From: UBA6623 sp965217195
Lineage (GTDB): Bacteria; Acidobacteriota; Terriglobia; Bryobacterales; UBA6623
DNA: 64,000 nt
NCBI GenBank assembly: GCA_965217195.1
Contig: CBDCHL010000003.1
Coordinates: 1,240,001 to 1,304,000 of the forward strand
Direction: 5' to 3'
Part shown: positions 44,797 to 53,212 of the stretch, in pieces
Numbering within the stretch: position 1 is the first letter of the stretch
Layout: every line of letters starts with the position of its first letter
Translations under genes and position numbers: made by a program
Notes under the pieces: generated by a model
Told to the model about the DNA's origin: nothing
Seen by the model: the letters and a program-made list of their open reading frames with translations, nothing else
Databases searched by the model: none

Positions 44797-47517
44797 ATGT
44801 CTCATAAATTCCAATTCCATGTTCTTCTATGTTCGTTGATCCTTTGTACCGGGGCCTCGCTCGTTCGTGCCGCCGATATCGCAACCGACGAACTGCCCCC
44901 GGCGGCCGACCGCGAGATCGACTTCGACGCCGACATCGAACCTATCTTCCAAAAGCGTTGCTACGCCTGCCATGGTGACGATGTCGAGATGAATGGCTAC
45001 AGCCTTTGGCGCAAGAAAGAGGCGATGCTCGGGGGGTACTCAGGGCAGCCGGCCATTCTCGCGGGCGACAGCGAACACAGCCGCTTGATTCACCTGGTCG
45101 CGGGACTGGAAAAAAACCTCGTGATGCCGCCCGCCGGGGGGAAATTGACCAGCGAGGAAATCGCGGTGCTGCGGGCTTGGATCGATCAGGGCGTGAAATG
45201 GGCTCGCGATCCCGACCGGGAGAGGCGCCGCGCCGAAGAGACGCAATGGCTTGAGATGGATTACGGTCCCGTGATTTCGGCAGCGATCACGGTGCGCGAG
45301 CCCGAGGATCCGCGCGCCGATAAGGGCCCCGGCGACAACATTAGCTACAAGTCGCATGCGGTTCGACTTCCGATTGATAGTGAACACGGCGCGGCAAAGG
45401 GCGGCATCATCTTCGACACCGAACTGCTGCGCTACTCGGCGGGTTGGCAAGGCGGCTTTCTGACTTTGACGGGGACGGTCTATGACTGGAGCCACGGCCC
45501 ACACCCTTTCATTGACGGCAAGCCGATTTTTGAAACCCCCGTGGGGCCGGGTTGGGCGCGCGACGGCAGCTTCGTCGATCCCCGCGAGGAGGGCTTCGGT
45601 CCGCTGCCGACCGATTGGGCGAAGTATCGAGGACGTTACGTTCACGGGAAGAAAACGATTCTGTCGTATACGGTGGGCGAAACCGGTGTTCTCGATCTGC
45701 CCGGTTGGCTGGAATCCGAGGGCCTCGAAATCATTACGCGAACGCTCGAGATTGAACCCTCAAAACGAGACCTCCATCTCGAAGTCGCCGCAAACGCGGC
45801 TGGCGAAGCCCGGGCCGTCGCCCTCGGTGATTTGACCCCGAGCGAAGGCGCGGCGGGCGAAACCATTGCAATGCTCGGCAAGACGATGCCTTCGGTCGCG
45901 GGCGTGGTGGGAGCCGGGGGATCGGCCCGTTGGGTCTTCGACGATGCGAATCACATTCGGCTACAGTTGCCCCCCTCGAACGAAACTCGGCGGTTGACCC
46001 TGCTTTACGCCAAAGTGGGTGAGGATCAAATTGCGGCGTTCGCTCGCGCGATGAGTCTCGCCCCGAAACCGGAAGCGCTTAAGCCCTACACGCGAGGCGG
46101 CCCCACGCGCTTCCCCGAAACCATCGAGTTGGCGGGCAAGTTAGGCCGGCAAAGCGACGCCTACGCGATCGACGAGATTACTCTGCCGTTTGAAAATCCT
46201 TGGAAGTCGTGGATTCGCCCCGGTGACTTCGCCTTTTTCTCGGACGACAGGGCGGCGATGAGCACCTGGAGTGGCGATGTCTGGATCGTCGACGGCGTCG
46301 ATGACGATCTCGACAAGCTCACCTGGAAACGTTACGCGACCGGCTTCCACATGCCGATGGGACTCGAGGTGGTCGACGACGTTCTCTATGTGCTCGATCG
46401 CGACCAGATTACGCGCTTACACGATCTCAACGGCGACGGCGAGCCTGACTTCTACGAAAACTTCAACAACGACTTTCACGTCACGCACCACTTTCACGAG
46501 TTCACCCTCGATCTAGACCGTGACCGCGACGGAAATTTCATCTTCGCCAAAGCCGCTCGGCACGCGCTTCCCGCCAAGGTCAAACACCACGGGACGATCA
46601 TGAAGGTCGACCCTGAGGGCAAGAACCTCGAAATCGTCTGCACCGGGTTTCGCGTCCCGAACGGGGTGGCCGTCGGGCCGAACGGCGAGATCACAACCTC
46701 GGACCAAGAGGGCCACTGGATTCCCTCCACCCGCATCAACTGGTGCAGCCCCGGCAGCTACCACGGCTATAAGTGGGGCGGCAGCATTCCCGACCGCAAA
46801 GACTACGACAAGCCCATCACCTTTCTGCCGATCAACTTCGACAACTCCGGCGCCGGGCAAGCCTGGGTGCCGAACGATCGATGGGGACCGTTCAAAGGGC
46901 ATCTCGTGCACACCTCGTTCGGGCGCGGCAAGGTATATCTGGTCCTCATGGAAAAAGTCGGCGGGCAGATCCAGGGCGGCGCCGTCGAATTTCCCGTCCT
47001 GACCGATGCAGGCCTGATGCGGCCCGATTTTCGCGAAAAGGACGGCCAACTCTACCTGACCGGACTTTGGGGTTGGGGTACCAAGCGCCCTGATGCCGGC
47101 GGTTTCTACCGCATGCGTTACACCGGCAAGCCTGTCTATATGCCCAACGCTCTGAAGGTGAACAAGGCCGGGATCGCCGTCACCTTCACGCAGCCGCTCG
47201 ACCGGGCGTCCGTCGAGGATCTCGCGAACTACACCGTCCGCCGCTGGAACTACAAGTGGACCACTCGATATGGCTCGGATCTCTTCAAACTCAATGGAGA
47301 GGAAGGAACAGACGAAGTTACCGTGAAGGCCGCGAGCTTGTCGGACGATGGAAAGACGCTCCTGCTAGAGGTGAAAGATCTCCGAGAGGTCATGCAGATG
47401 CAAGTGAACTTGCGTCTGAAAGCCGCGGACGGAACCCGGATCGAGCAGGTGCTGTACCACACCATCAATACGCTTTCGAAGGAGGCCGGGAAGCCAGTGA
47501 CGGCGAGTTTCCAATGA
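44797..47517 (+). CDS. Large secreted protein with cytochrome-type (PSCyt1) domain and propeller-like region
   Basis: A 906-residue exported protein (leader FHVLLCSLILCTGASLVRA). Residues about 45-130 form the planctomycete-type cytochrome domain with one haem site, FQKRCYACHGDDVEMNGYSLW, and VMPPAGGKLTSEEIAVLRAWIDQGVKWA. The rest includes a propeller-like segment related to soluble sugar dehydrogenases or haem-binding domain proteins (WIVDGVDDDLDKLTWKRYATGFHMPMGLEVV; GFRVPNGVAVGPNGEITTSDQEGHWIPSTRINW). The role may be oxidation of a sugar or polyol in the periplasm with electron transfer through the haem; this is inference. Confidence 0.86.
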   Translation: MSHKFQFHVLLCSLILCTGASLVRAADIATDELPPAADREIDFDADIEPIFQKRCYACHGDDVEMNGYSLWRKKEAMLGGYSGQPAILAGDSEHSRLIHLVAGLEKNLVMPPAGGKLTSEEIAVLRAWIDQGVKWARDPDRERRRAEETQWLEMDYGPVISAAITVREPEDPRADKGPGDNISYKSHAVRLPIDSEHGAAKGGIIFDTELLRYSAGWQGGFLTLTGTVYDWSHGPHPFIDGKPIFETPVGPGWARDGSFVDPREEGFGPLPTDWAKYRGRYVHGKKTILSYTVGETGVLDLPGWLESEGLEIITRTLEIEPSKRDLHLEVAANAAGEARAVALGDLTPSEGAAGETIAMLGKTMPSVAGVVGAGGSARWVFDDANHIRLQLPPSNETRRLTLLYAKVGEDQIAAFARAMSLAPKPEALKPYTRGGPTRFPETIELAGKLGRQSDAYAIDEITLPFENPWKSWIRPGDFAFFSDDRAAMSTWSGDVWIVDGVDDDLDKLTWKRYATGFHMPMGLEVVDDVLYVLDRDQITRLHDLNGDGEPDFYENFNNDFHVTHHFHEFTLDLDRDRDGNFIFAKAARHALPAKVKHHGTIMKVDPEGKNLEIVCTGFRVPNGVAVGPNGEITTSDQEGHWIPSTRINWCSPGSYHGYKWGGSIPDRKDYDKPITFLPINFDNSGAGQAWVPNDRWGPFKGHLVHTSFGRGKVYLVLMEKVGGQIQGGAVEFPVLTDAGLMRPDFREKDGQLYLTGLWGWGTKRPDAGGFYRMRYTGKPVYMPNALKVNKAGIAVTFTQPLDRASVEDLANYTVRRWNYKWTTRYGSDLFKLNGEEGTDEVTVKAASLSDDGKTLLLEVKDLREVMQMQVNLRLKAADGTRIEQVLYHTINTLSKEAGKPVTASFQ

Positions 47518-47544
47518 GCGGGGGAAACGGAGTTGCGGGGTATG

Positions 47545-47574
47545 ACCGCTTACTTACGTCGCGGCTCGGTTTGG
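47545..47574 (-). repeat. 39-nt dispersed repeat, partial inverted copy
   Basis: ACCGCTTACTTACGTCGCGG followed by CTCGGTTTGG, matching the 3' three-quarters of the inverted consensus. It lies between two convergent genes. Confidence 0.65.
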
Positions 47575-47577
47575 GGT

Positions 47578-47820
47578 TCAGTCGACGCGGCGATAGAATT
47601 GAGACGGGATGGATGTTTGGCTGGGCTCGTGCGCCTTTTCGTCTTGATACTCGCTGTCTTCTTCAAGTTTGCGCCTTTCGATAGCTGCTTTTCTTTTGGC
47701 GTCGCGGACCGCCTGGCGGTATTCGAAACCGTAAAGCCGCTCGCGGATCCATTGCTTGCGCTCGGCCGCCGTCATCACGATTGCCGGCAGTTCTAACTGC
47801 GCTGACCGACGTCTACCCAT
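47578..47820 (-). CDS. Small charged hypothetical protein (80 residues)
   Basis: An 80-residue, highly charged protein (TAAERKQWIRERLYGFEYRQAVRDAKRKAAIERRKLEEDSEYQ) with a predicted long helix. I know no family with confidence. It is convergent with the cytochrome gene, and its stop directly abuts the dispersed repeat. The amino acid pattern looks genuine for a short helical protein, but no other evidence supports it. Confidence 0.45.
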   Translation of the reverse strand: MGRRRSAQLELPAIVMTAAERKQWIRERLYGFEYRQAVRDAKRKAAIERRKLEEDSEYQDEKAHEPSQTSIPSQFYRRVD

Positions 47821-47897
47821 AAATCAACCACTCGCTACCCTCATTCTATGGCGGCTGTCAACTCCATCCGCGGCCTCACCGCTCAAACAGGCCTGTT

Positions 47898-48728
47898 TCA
47901 ATCCTTGTCCCACGACCTCAGCGTGCCTTGCGTTGCCCAACCTTGCTGTTGCGCGAGCTGTTGCAAGCGGCGAATCCGATCCTCGCTCAACGGGTGCGTA
48001 GAAAGATAGCTCGCAGCGCGGGATTCCCACAACGACCCTTCTTCCGCAATATGCTCGAAGAAATCGTCCGCCCCGGCGACGTGTCCGTACTCGCGGTGGA
48101 CGATCTCAAGGCCGAAGCGATCCGCGGCCATCTCCTGCTCCCGGCTGAATCGACGGCTGGTGACGTGCTGCGCAATCGACACAAAATCGGTCACGCCCCC
48201 GCCGCCGGCCGCCACTCCGACGATTGCCGTCGCGAAGAGCGTCGCTACTTGTCGGCCGAGACCGCGTAAGTGGTCGCGGTTGCGAAAATGCCCTAGTTCA
48301 TGCGCGAGAACAAACGCTAGTTCGTTTTCACTCTCCACTCTTTCGAGAAGCCCGGAGGTTACCAGGACCACACCACCCGGCACCGCCAAGGCATTGGGAA
48401 TCGACTCGGGAATCACTCCCGTACGAAAACGATAGGGAACTTCGGGCCAGTGAACCGTCAACCGATCTGTCAGATGTTGGACGGCCTCGTCGGCGACATG
48501 CTTCTTGGCCCCCGCGGCCTCCATCATCTCGTCATCCCAACCGCTGAAGACCCAAGCCTCCCACGAGTACGGAACCCATCCCATTATCAGGTCGACGGAG
48601 AAGGCTATCAGGGCAAACGCGGCAACGAGGCATACCCCCACGCCGGCGACTAAGACGACAGCTTCCTTGCGTGGGTCGGTTTCGGAAACGTTGATGCGGT
48701 CGGTGGGAAGCCGGGCGGTGTATCTCAT
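47898..48728 (-). CDS. M48 family membrane-anchored metallopeptidase
   Basis: A 276-residue zinc peptidase. One helix near the N-terminus (VVLVAGVGVCLVAAFALIAFSV) anchors it, leaving the catalytic domain outside the cytoplasm. The zinc motif is ENELAFVLAHELGHFRNRDHLRGL (HExxH), with the third ligand region in SREQEMAADRFGLEIV. STHPLSEDRIRRL is the conserved M48 tail. Relatives such as HtpX and BepA act in membrane and envelope protein quality control. It follows two YbjQ genes on the same strand and may be co-transcribed with them. Confidence 0.9.
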   Translation of the reverse strand: MRYTARLPTDRINVSETDPRKEAVVLVAGVGVCLVAAFALIAFSVDLIMGWVPYSWEAWVFSGWDDEMMEAAGAKKHVADEAVQHLTDRLTVHWPEVPYRFRTGVIPESIPNALAVPGGVVLVTSGLLERVESENELAFVLAHELGHFRNRDHLRGLGRQVATLFATAIVGVAAGGGGVTDFVSIAQHVTSRRFSREQEMAADRFGLEIVHREYGHVAGADDFFEHIAEEGSLWESRAASYLSTHPLSEDRIRRLQQLAQQQGWATQGTLRSWDKD

Positions 48729-48757
48729 CGATCCGACTCAAAGCCGTCGTACGCTCA

Positions 48758-49222
48758 TCATTGTTCGGCCAGTTTCACGGCAGTGCCGAAAGCCAGGATC
48801 TCGATTCCGGCTGTGCCTTGGTTAGCGGATCCCGCCATGCGCGATGTTTCCAACCGCACGTTAATGATCGCTTGGCAGCCTTGGGCGACGGCTTCGTCTT
48901 TCATGCGCAGCAGTGCCTCACGGCGGCCACGATCCAGCAACGATTCATAGGATTTCAGTCTTCCGCCGGCGAGCATGCGCAATCCGGCCAGAAATCGTTT
49001 GAAATAATCCACGGAAACTACGACGCTACCGGTCACCAACACACCGGATTCAATGGTCCAGCCCTCCGGCGGCGAACGGAAGTTCACCGCGGGCAGCGAA
49101 AGCATCTCCTGCTCGCGGGCGCGTATCCGCCGGTAGTGCCCTTTTTCCAGGTAGGTGCCCGCAAGATACCCAAGGAACAACAGGAAGAAGAAAATACCAA
49201 AATTAATCGCCAACTCGGTCAT
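48758..49222 (-). CDS. YbjQ/UPF0145 family protein with N-terminal membrane helix
   Basis: A 154-residue protein. An N-terminal helix (INFGIFFFLLFLGYLAGTY) is followed by the YbjQ domain: GVLVTGSVVVSVDYFKRFLAGLRMLAGGRLKSYESLLDRGRREALLRMKDEAVAQGCQAIINVRLETSRM. The family (heavy-metal-binding domain, pentameric in known structures) has no firm function. It is paralogous to the next gene upstream, from which it is separated by 14 bases. Confidence 0.88.
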   Translation of the reverse strand: MTELAINFGIFFFLLFLGYLAGTYLEKGHYRRIRAREQEMLSLPAVNFRSPPEGWTIESGVLVTGSVVVSVDYFKRFLAGLRMLAGGRLKSYESLLDRGRREALLRMKDEAVAQGCQAIINVRLETSRMAGSANQGTAGIEILAFGTAVKLAEQ

Positions 49223-49236
49223 CGAAAGCCCGCTCC

Positions 49237-49551
49237 CTATTCCACACGAACAGCCGTTCCATAAGCGAACAGCTCCGCGGCGCCCTGGGCCACCGAGCTA
49301 GTCGAGAAGCGGATGTTAACCACCGCATTGGCGCCCACGGACTGGGCCTCGGCGGTCATTCGCTGAATGGCCTCTTGCCGCGCTTCATTGAGAAGCTCTG
49401 TGTAGCTGGTTAACTCCCCTCCGACGATGTTCTTAAGCCCGGCAAGCAGGTCTTTGCCAAAATGCTTGGCTCGCACGGTACTGCCGCTAACCACACCGAA
49501 AAACTCGACGATCTGTTTCCCCGGTACTTCTTCTGTGTTGGTAATGATCAC
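49237..49551 (-). CDS. YbjQ/UPF0145 family protein
   Basis: A 104-residue stand-alone YbjQ domain: MIITNTEEVPGKQIVEFFGVVSGSTVRAKHFGKDLLAGLKNIVGGELTSYTELLNEARQEAIQRMTAEAQSVGANAVVNIRFSTSS. Its length and sequence fit the family well. It begins the three-gene minus-strand cluster with the membrane-anchored paralogue and the M48 peptidase. Confidence 0.92.
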   Translation of the reverse strand: MIITNTEEVPGKQIVEFFGVVSGSTVRAKHFGKDLLAGLKNIVGGELTSYTELLNEARQEAIQRMTAEAQSVGANAVVNIRFSTSSVAQGAAELFAYGTAVRVE

Positions 49552-49847
49552 GTCGCCCCCGTCTTGCTGTCGGAGTCGGCCTCCGGCGAAAGGCCGGAGC
49601 GGTACCCCGGTAGTGCTACCTTACCACAGCCTGGGTGACGAATTCCCATAAGGGAAACACCGTAAATCTTTTGAATTGAACAAGTTCTAAATTGGTAGGA
49701 GCATGCCTTCGTGTCTCTTATTTCATTGGCGTGTCCGGTCCGGAGCCCAAACTCGAACCGGCCCCTCTGCCGTATTGCGCCTCGTCGAAGGGGAATTTCC
49801 GTCCCCCATCAGCCCCGTCCTAACATTCCGGACTCTGATCCGGTACC

Positions 49848-50579
49848 ATGCAGGGCAATCCAATGCGCAAGGACAATCGACGAAACGACGAGGCTCGCCC
49901 CACTTCCATCCAGCCCGGCTTCCTACCGACCGCCGAGGGCTCTGCTCTGATCGAAGTCGGTAACACGAAGGTCATCTGCTCGGCTTCGGTCGAGCAAGGG
50001 GTGCCCGCGTTCCTTAGAGGCAGCAGGCGAGGTTGGGTCACCGCCGAATACGCCATGCTGCCGCGTGCAACATCCACGCGCACCCAACGGGAAGTGACTC
50101 GCGGGCGGGTTGGCGGGCGCACCCACGAGATCCAACGGCTGATCGGGCGGTCTCTGCGGGCCGTGACGGACCTCGAGAAACTCGGCGAGCGAACGATCCA
50201 CATCGATTGCGACGTGATCGTCGCTGATGGTGGAACGCGGACCGCCGCGATCACCGGCGGCTGGGTCGCGCTGGCGTTGGCGGCAAAACAGATGATGGAT
50301 TTCTCGATGGTCGGCGCGATGCCCGTCAGCGACCACGTCGCCGCCACCAGCGTCGGCATCATCGACGACACGCCTCTACTTGATCTTTGCTACGAGGAGG
50401 ACTCCCGCGCCGGCGTCGATATGAACGTCGTCATGAACTCAGCCGGCGAATACGTCGAGGTGCAGGCGACCGCCGAGGGGCAGCTTTTTAACGGGTCGCA
50501 GCTACAAGACCTGCTCGATCTCGCCGGCACGGGCGTCCGCGGATTGATGGAATTGCAAAGGGAAATCATTTCGCTGTGA
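49848..50579 (+). CDS. rph: Ribonuclease PH
   Basis: A 243-residue phosphorolytic 3'-5' exoribonuclease that trims tRNA 3' ends. Motifs are RPTSIQPGFLPTAEGSALIEVGNTKVICSASVE, the phosphate-binding GWVTAEYAMLPRATSTRTQREV..GRVGGRTHEIQRLIGRSLRAV, IDCDVIVADGGTRTAAITGGWVAL, and DLCYEEDSRAGVDMNVVMNSAGEYVEVQATAEG. The stop overlaps the GTG start of rdgB, a common gene pairing. Confidence 0.96.
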   Translation: MQGNPMRKDNRRNDEARPTSIQPGFLPTAEGSALIEVGNTKVICSASVEQGVPAFLRGSRRGWVTAEYAMLPRATSTRTQREVTRGRVGGRTHEIQRLIGRSLRAVTDLEKLGERTIHIDCDVIVADGGTRTAAITGGWVALALAAKQMMDFSMVGAMPVSDHVAATSVGIIDDTPLLDLCYEEDSRAGVDMNVVMNSAGEYVEVQATAEGQLFNGSQLQDLLDLAGTGVRGLMELQREIISL

Positions 50580-51196
50580 GCGTGATCGAGCTCTATTGCG
50601 CCACGGCGAACCCCGGCAAACAACGAGAATTCCAACGGGCCGCCGGCGAGGAGATCGTCATCCATCGCCTCGACCCCTGCGATTGTCCTGAGGCGGGGCA
50701 AAGCTTCAAGGAGAACGCCGTTGCGAAAGCGATTTGTTACAGCCGCGTCCGCAACCCGAAGGATTTGTCGGGTGACGCCGCGATGGTATTCGCGGATGAC
50801 TCCGGGCTCGTAGTGGACGCCTTGGACGGAGCTCCGGGAATCTACTCAGCGCGTTACGCCGGTCCTGACGCGGATGATGATACTAACAACCGCCGACTAA
50901 TCGAAGAACTCTCGGAAACCCCGGCAAGCGGACGAACGGGGCGTTTCGTGTGTTGCATCGCCCTGGTTCGCGGCTCCCAGGTGGTGGGAACCTTCCACGG
51001 AAAGGTGGCGGGGTGTATTCTCGATTCGCCCACAGGCGAGGGCGGGTTTGGGTATGACCCGTTGTTCTTCTATCCGCCGCTGGGCGTGACATTTGCCGAG
51101 CTTGCCGCGGAGACCAAGTGGGAACACAGCCACCGCGGCAAAGCGTTTCGAGCGATGTTGGAAATGCTCGACAGCCAAACGCTCCAGGTCGACTAA
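50576..51196 (+). CDS. rdgB: XTP/dITP pyrophosphatase (RdgB/HAM1)
   Basis: A 206-residue house-cleaning enzyme that removes deaminated purine nucleotides. It has the opening ELYCATANPGKQREF (family [ST]-x-N-x-x-K), FKENAVAKAICYSR, the metal-binding FADDSGLVVDALDGAPGIYSARYAG, and GEGGFGYDPLFFYPPLGVTFAEL. The GTG start overlaps the rph stop by four bases, indicating translational coupling. Confidence 0.95.
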   Translation: MSVIELYCATANPGKQREFQRAAGEEIVIHRLDPCDCPEAGQSFKENAVAKAICYSRVRNPKDLSGDAAMVFADDSGLVVDALDGAPGIYSARYAGPDADDDTNNRRLIEELSETPASGRTGRFVCCIALVRGSQVVGTFHGKVAGCILDSPTGEGGFGYDPLFFYPPLGVTFAELAAETKWEHSHRGKAFRAMLEMLDSQTLQVD

Positions 51197-51238
51197 TCGC
51201 TAATTCTCCGCGCCTGCCGCCGAAGATGGACGCCTCCG

Positions 51239-51289
51239 GACGTGGCGCATGCACTCTTGCGTGCCGTGTCGCCACTCCTGGCGACATCT
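51239..51289 (+). repeat. Double-hairpin repeat, copy 2
   Basis: 51 bases matching 42216-42266 with one difference (CAT for CAC), located 43 bases after the rdgB stop. The hairpins could also affect transcript ends between the convergent rdgB and DinB genes. Confidence 0.88.
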
Positions 51290-51322
51290 TTCTCCTAAGA
51301 AAATCCGGGTTCAAGCGGGCTG

Positions 51323-51877
51323 CTATTCCTCGCCCTGACTCCAAGGCGGCAGGACGTTATTGACGCGCGCGTAGGCGATCGATTGGCCCAAATGCTCGCT
51401 GAGGTGCTCGAGCGACGCCCAAACGGCTTGCCGCATCGTCATGTCTTGGCCGAACATCTTCACGTCGTCTTCGGAGTTATCGGCGGTCAGCTTTTCAATG
51501 GCGCCGCGAATGTGCGCAAAGGACTCCTTGACTTTCGGAACGATCTCGGCCTTGTCGGTCGTCTGGGTGTCGTAGCCTTCGAAACTAAAACCCTCTGGCG
51601 CCGGGGTACCGAAATAGTTCGGTATTCCATAATTCGCGGCGGTGATGTGTAGGTACACTTCGCTGATCGAGCGGACACCCTCGCCCGGACGCCAAGTGTA
51701 GCTCTTGGCGGGAACGGCTTCCGCCAACCCCACGACCTTTTCTTCAATCGAACTTAACCTCGCCAGGGCTTCATCGCGATACGCCGGGCTCGCAGGCTCA
51801 GCTTCGGCGGCCGGGGGCGGCGCGGGCGCACAGGCCGCGAGGGCCGCAAGGCTGAGAAGCAGTAGAAACTTGTGCAT
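51323..51877 (-). CDS. DinB-like lipoprotein
   Basis: A 184-residue exported protein. The leader MHKFLLLLSLAALAAC ends in a lipobox Cys. The mature part has the four-helix DinB/YfiT-like fold: EKVVGLAEAVPAKSYTWRPGEGVRSISEVYLHITAANYGIPNYFG, and SLEHLSEHLGQSIAYARVNNVLPPWS, with the three metal-ligand His positions (YLHI, EHLSEH). A DinB domain on a lipoprotein places a cytoplasmic-type fold in the envelope, a variant frequent in acidobacteria. The function is unknown. Confidence 0.87.
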   Translation of the reverse strand: MHKFLLLLSLAALAACAPAPPPAAEAEPASPAYRDEALARLSSIEEKVVGLAEAVPAKSYTWRPGEGVRSISEVYLHITAANYGIPNYFGTPAPEGFSFEGYDTQTTDKAEIVPKVKESFAHIRGAIEKLTADNSEDDVKMFGQDMTMRQAVWASLEHLSEHLGQSIAYARVNNVLPPWSQGEE

Positions 51878-52021
51878 GATCTTCCTCCTATTTCAGTCGC
51901 ACGAACCAAAGCATAGCTTAGATGTACACCGCCTTGCTCCCGGCGATCGATTCCGCGGGATCTGCCCTGCAGCGCTTCCCCCCTAGGTCTTCCATGTAGG
52001 CGTGGGTCAGCCGGCCGATTT

Positions 52022-53104
52022 ATGTCGGCTCTTTACAATGAACGGGTGCTGCTAGGCGAGTTCGACTACGACCTGCCCGAAGACCGCATCGCTCAAACGC
52101 CGTTGACCAACCGCGCGGCGAGCCGGATGCTCGTAGTCGATCGCGCTTCCGGGCGCCGGGAAGACCGCCATTTCGGTGATTTGCCGGCCTACCTTCGCCC
52201 GAGCGATCGCTTGGTTCTCAACAATACCCGCGTGCTGCCGGCGCGACTGTTCGGACGCCGGGTTGGGGTCCACGCCACGACTTCAAAAAGCGAAATTCGC
52301 GGTCTTGTCGAAATTCTGTTGCTGAGACAGGTTCAACAAGACCCGGCGCGTTGGCAGGCGCTGGTTCGGCCGGGCCGGAAAATGCGGACGGGCGAGCGAA
52401 TTCGGTTTCCCGAGGACATCGAAGCCGAGATCACCGAAGGCGGTGATTACGGTTTTCGGGTTATTGAGTTCTCGCTCGGCGGAGGTAGTTTCGCGGCTTG
52501 GCTGGAAAGGGTGGGCCACATGCCGTTGCCCCCGTATATCAAGAGGTCCGACGACATTACCGACCGCGAGCGCTACCAAACGGTCTTCGCGGAACGGCCC
52601 GGCGCCGTGGCCGCTCCGACCGCGGGCTTGCACTTCACGTCGGAGAGCTTGACCAAGCTGGATCAAGCCGGAGTGCGTCGCGTAGAAGTAACGCTTCACG
52701 TCGGGCTGGGGACGTTCCAACCGGTACGAACCGGCAAAGTCGAAGACCACCCCATGCACGCCGAATGGTACGAGATTCGCCCACGGGCTGCCGAACAATT
52801 GCGGGGCACGGGACGGCGCGTCGCCGTGGGCACGACTGTGGTTCGTGTACTCGAGCACGTCGTTCGCGCATCGCCGGACGGAAAAATCGAGGCCGGCCAG
52901 GGTGAGACGGACCTTTTCATTCTTCCCGGCTTCGAATTTCGCGCGGTCGACGCTTTGTTGACCAATTTTCACCTACCGCGATCGACCCTGCTGATGCTGG
53001 TCTGCGCTTTTGCAGGCCGAGAACTGACGCTGGAAGCCTACCGGCACGCGGTTAAAGAACACTATCGGTTCTATTCCTACGGTGATTGCATGTTGATCAT
53101 TTGA
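52022..53104 (+). CDS. queA: S-adenosylmethionine:tRNA ribosyltransferase-isomerase
   Basis: A 360-residue enzyme of queuosine synthesis, transferring the ribosyl group of SAM to preQ1 in tRNA. Typical segments are FDYDLPEDRIAQTPLTNRAASRML, LVLNNTRVLPARLFG, MPLPPYIKR, YQTVFAERPGAVAAPTAGLHFT, VTLHVGLGTFQPV, MHAEWYEI, GTTVVRVLEH, TDLFILPGFEFRAVDALLTNFHLPRSTLLMLVCAFAG and FYSYGDCMLI. Length is normal; no other queuosine genes are in the window. Confidence 0.96.
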   Translation: MSALYNERVLLGEFDYDLPEDRIAQTPLTNRAASRMLVVDRASGRREDRHFGDLPAYLRPSDRLVLNNTRVLPARLFGRRVGVHATTSKSEIRGLVEILLLRQVQQDPARWQALVRPGRKMRTGERIRFPEDIEAEITEGGDYGFRVIEFSLGGGSFAAWLERVGHMPLPPYIKRSDDITDRERYQTVFAERPGAVAAPTAGLHFTSESLTKLDQAGVRRVEVTLHVGLGTFQPVRTGKVEDHPMHAEWYEIRPRAAEQLRGTGRRVAVGTTVVRVLEHVVRASPDGKIEAGQGETDLFILPGFEFRAVDALLTNFHLPRSTLLMLVCAFAGRELTLEAYRHAVKEHYRFYSYGDCMLII

Positions 53105-53212
53105 ACACGGGCGTCGTTCGCCTGAGCTTCGGCTACAATGTGTCGTTGCGCGGGTGTTCTTATCGGCCTCGCGGCTGAAAGCGCCCCCGTCCAACAGGCA
53201 GAAGCCCCTCTT

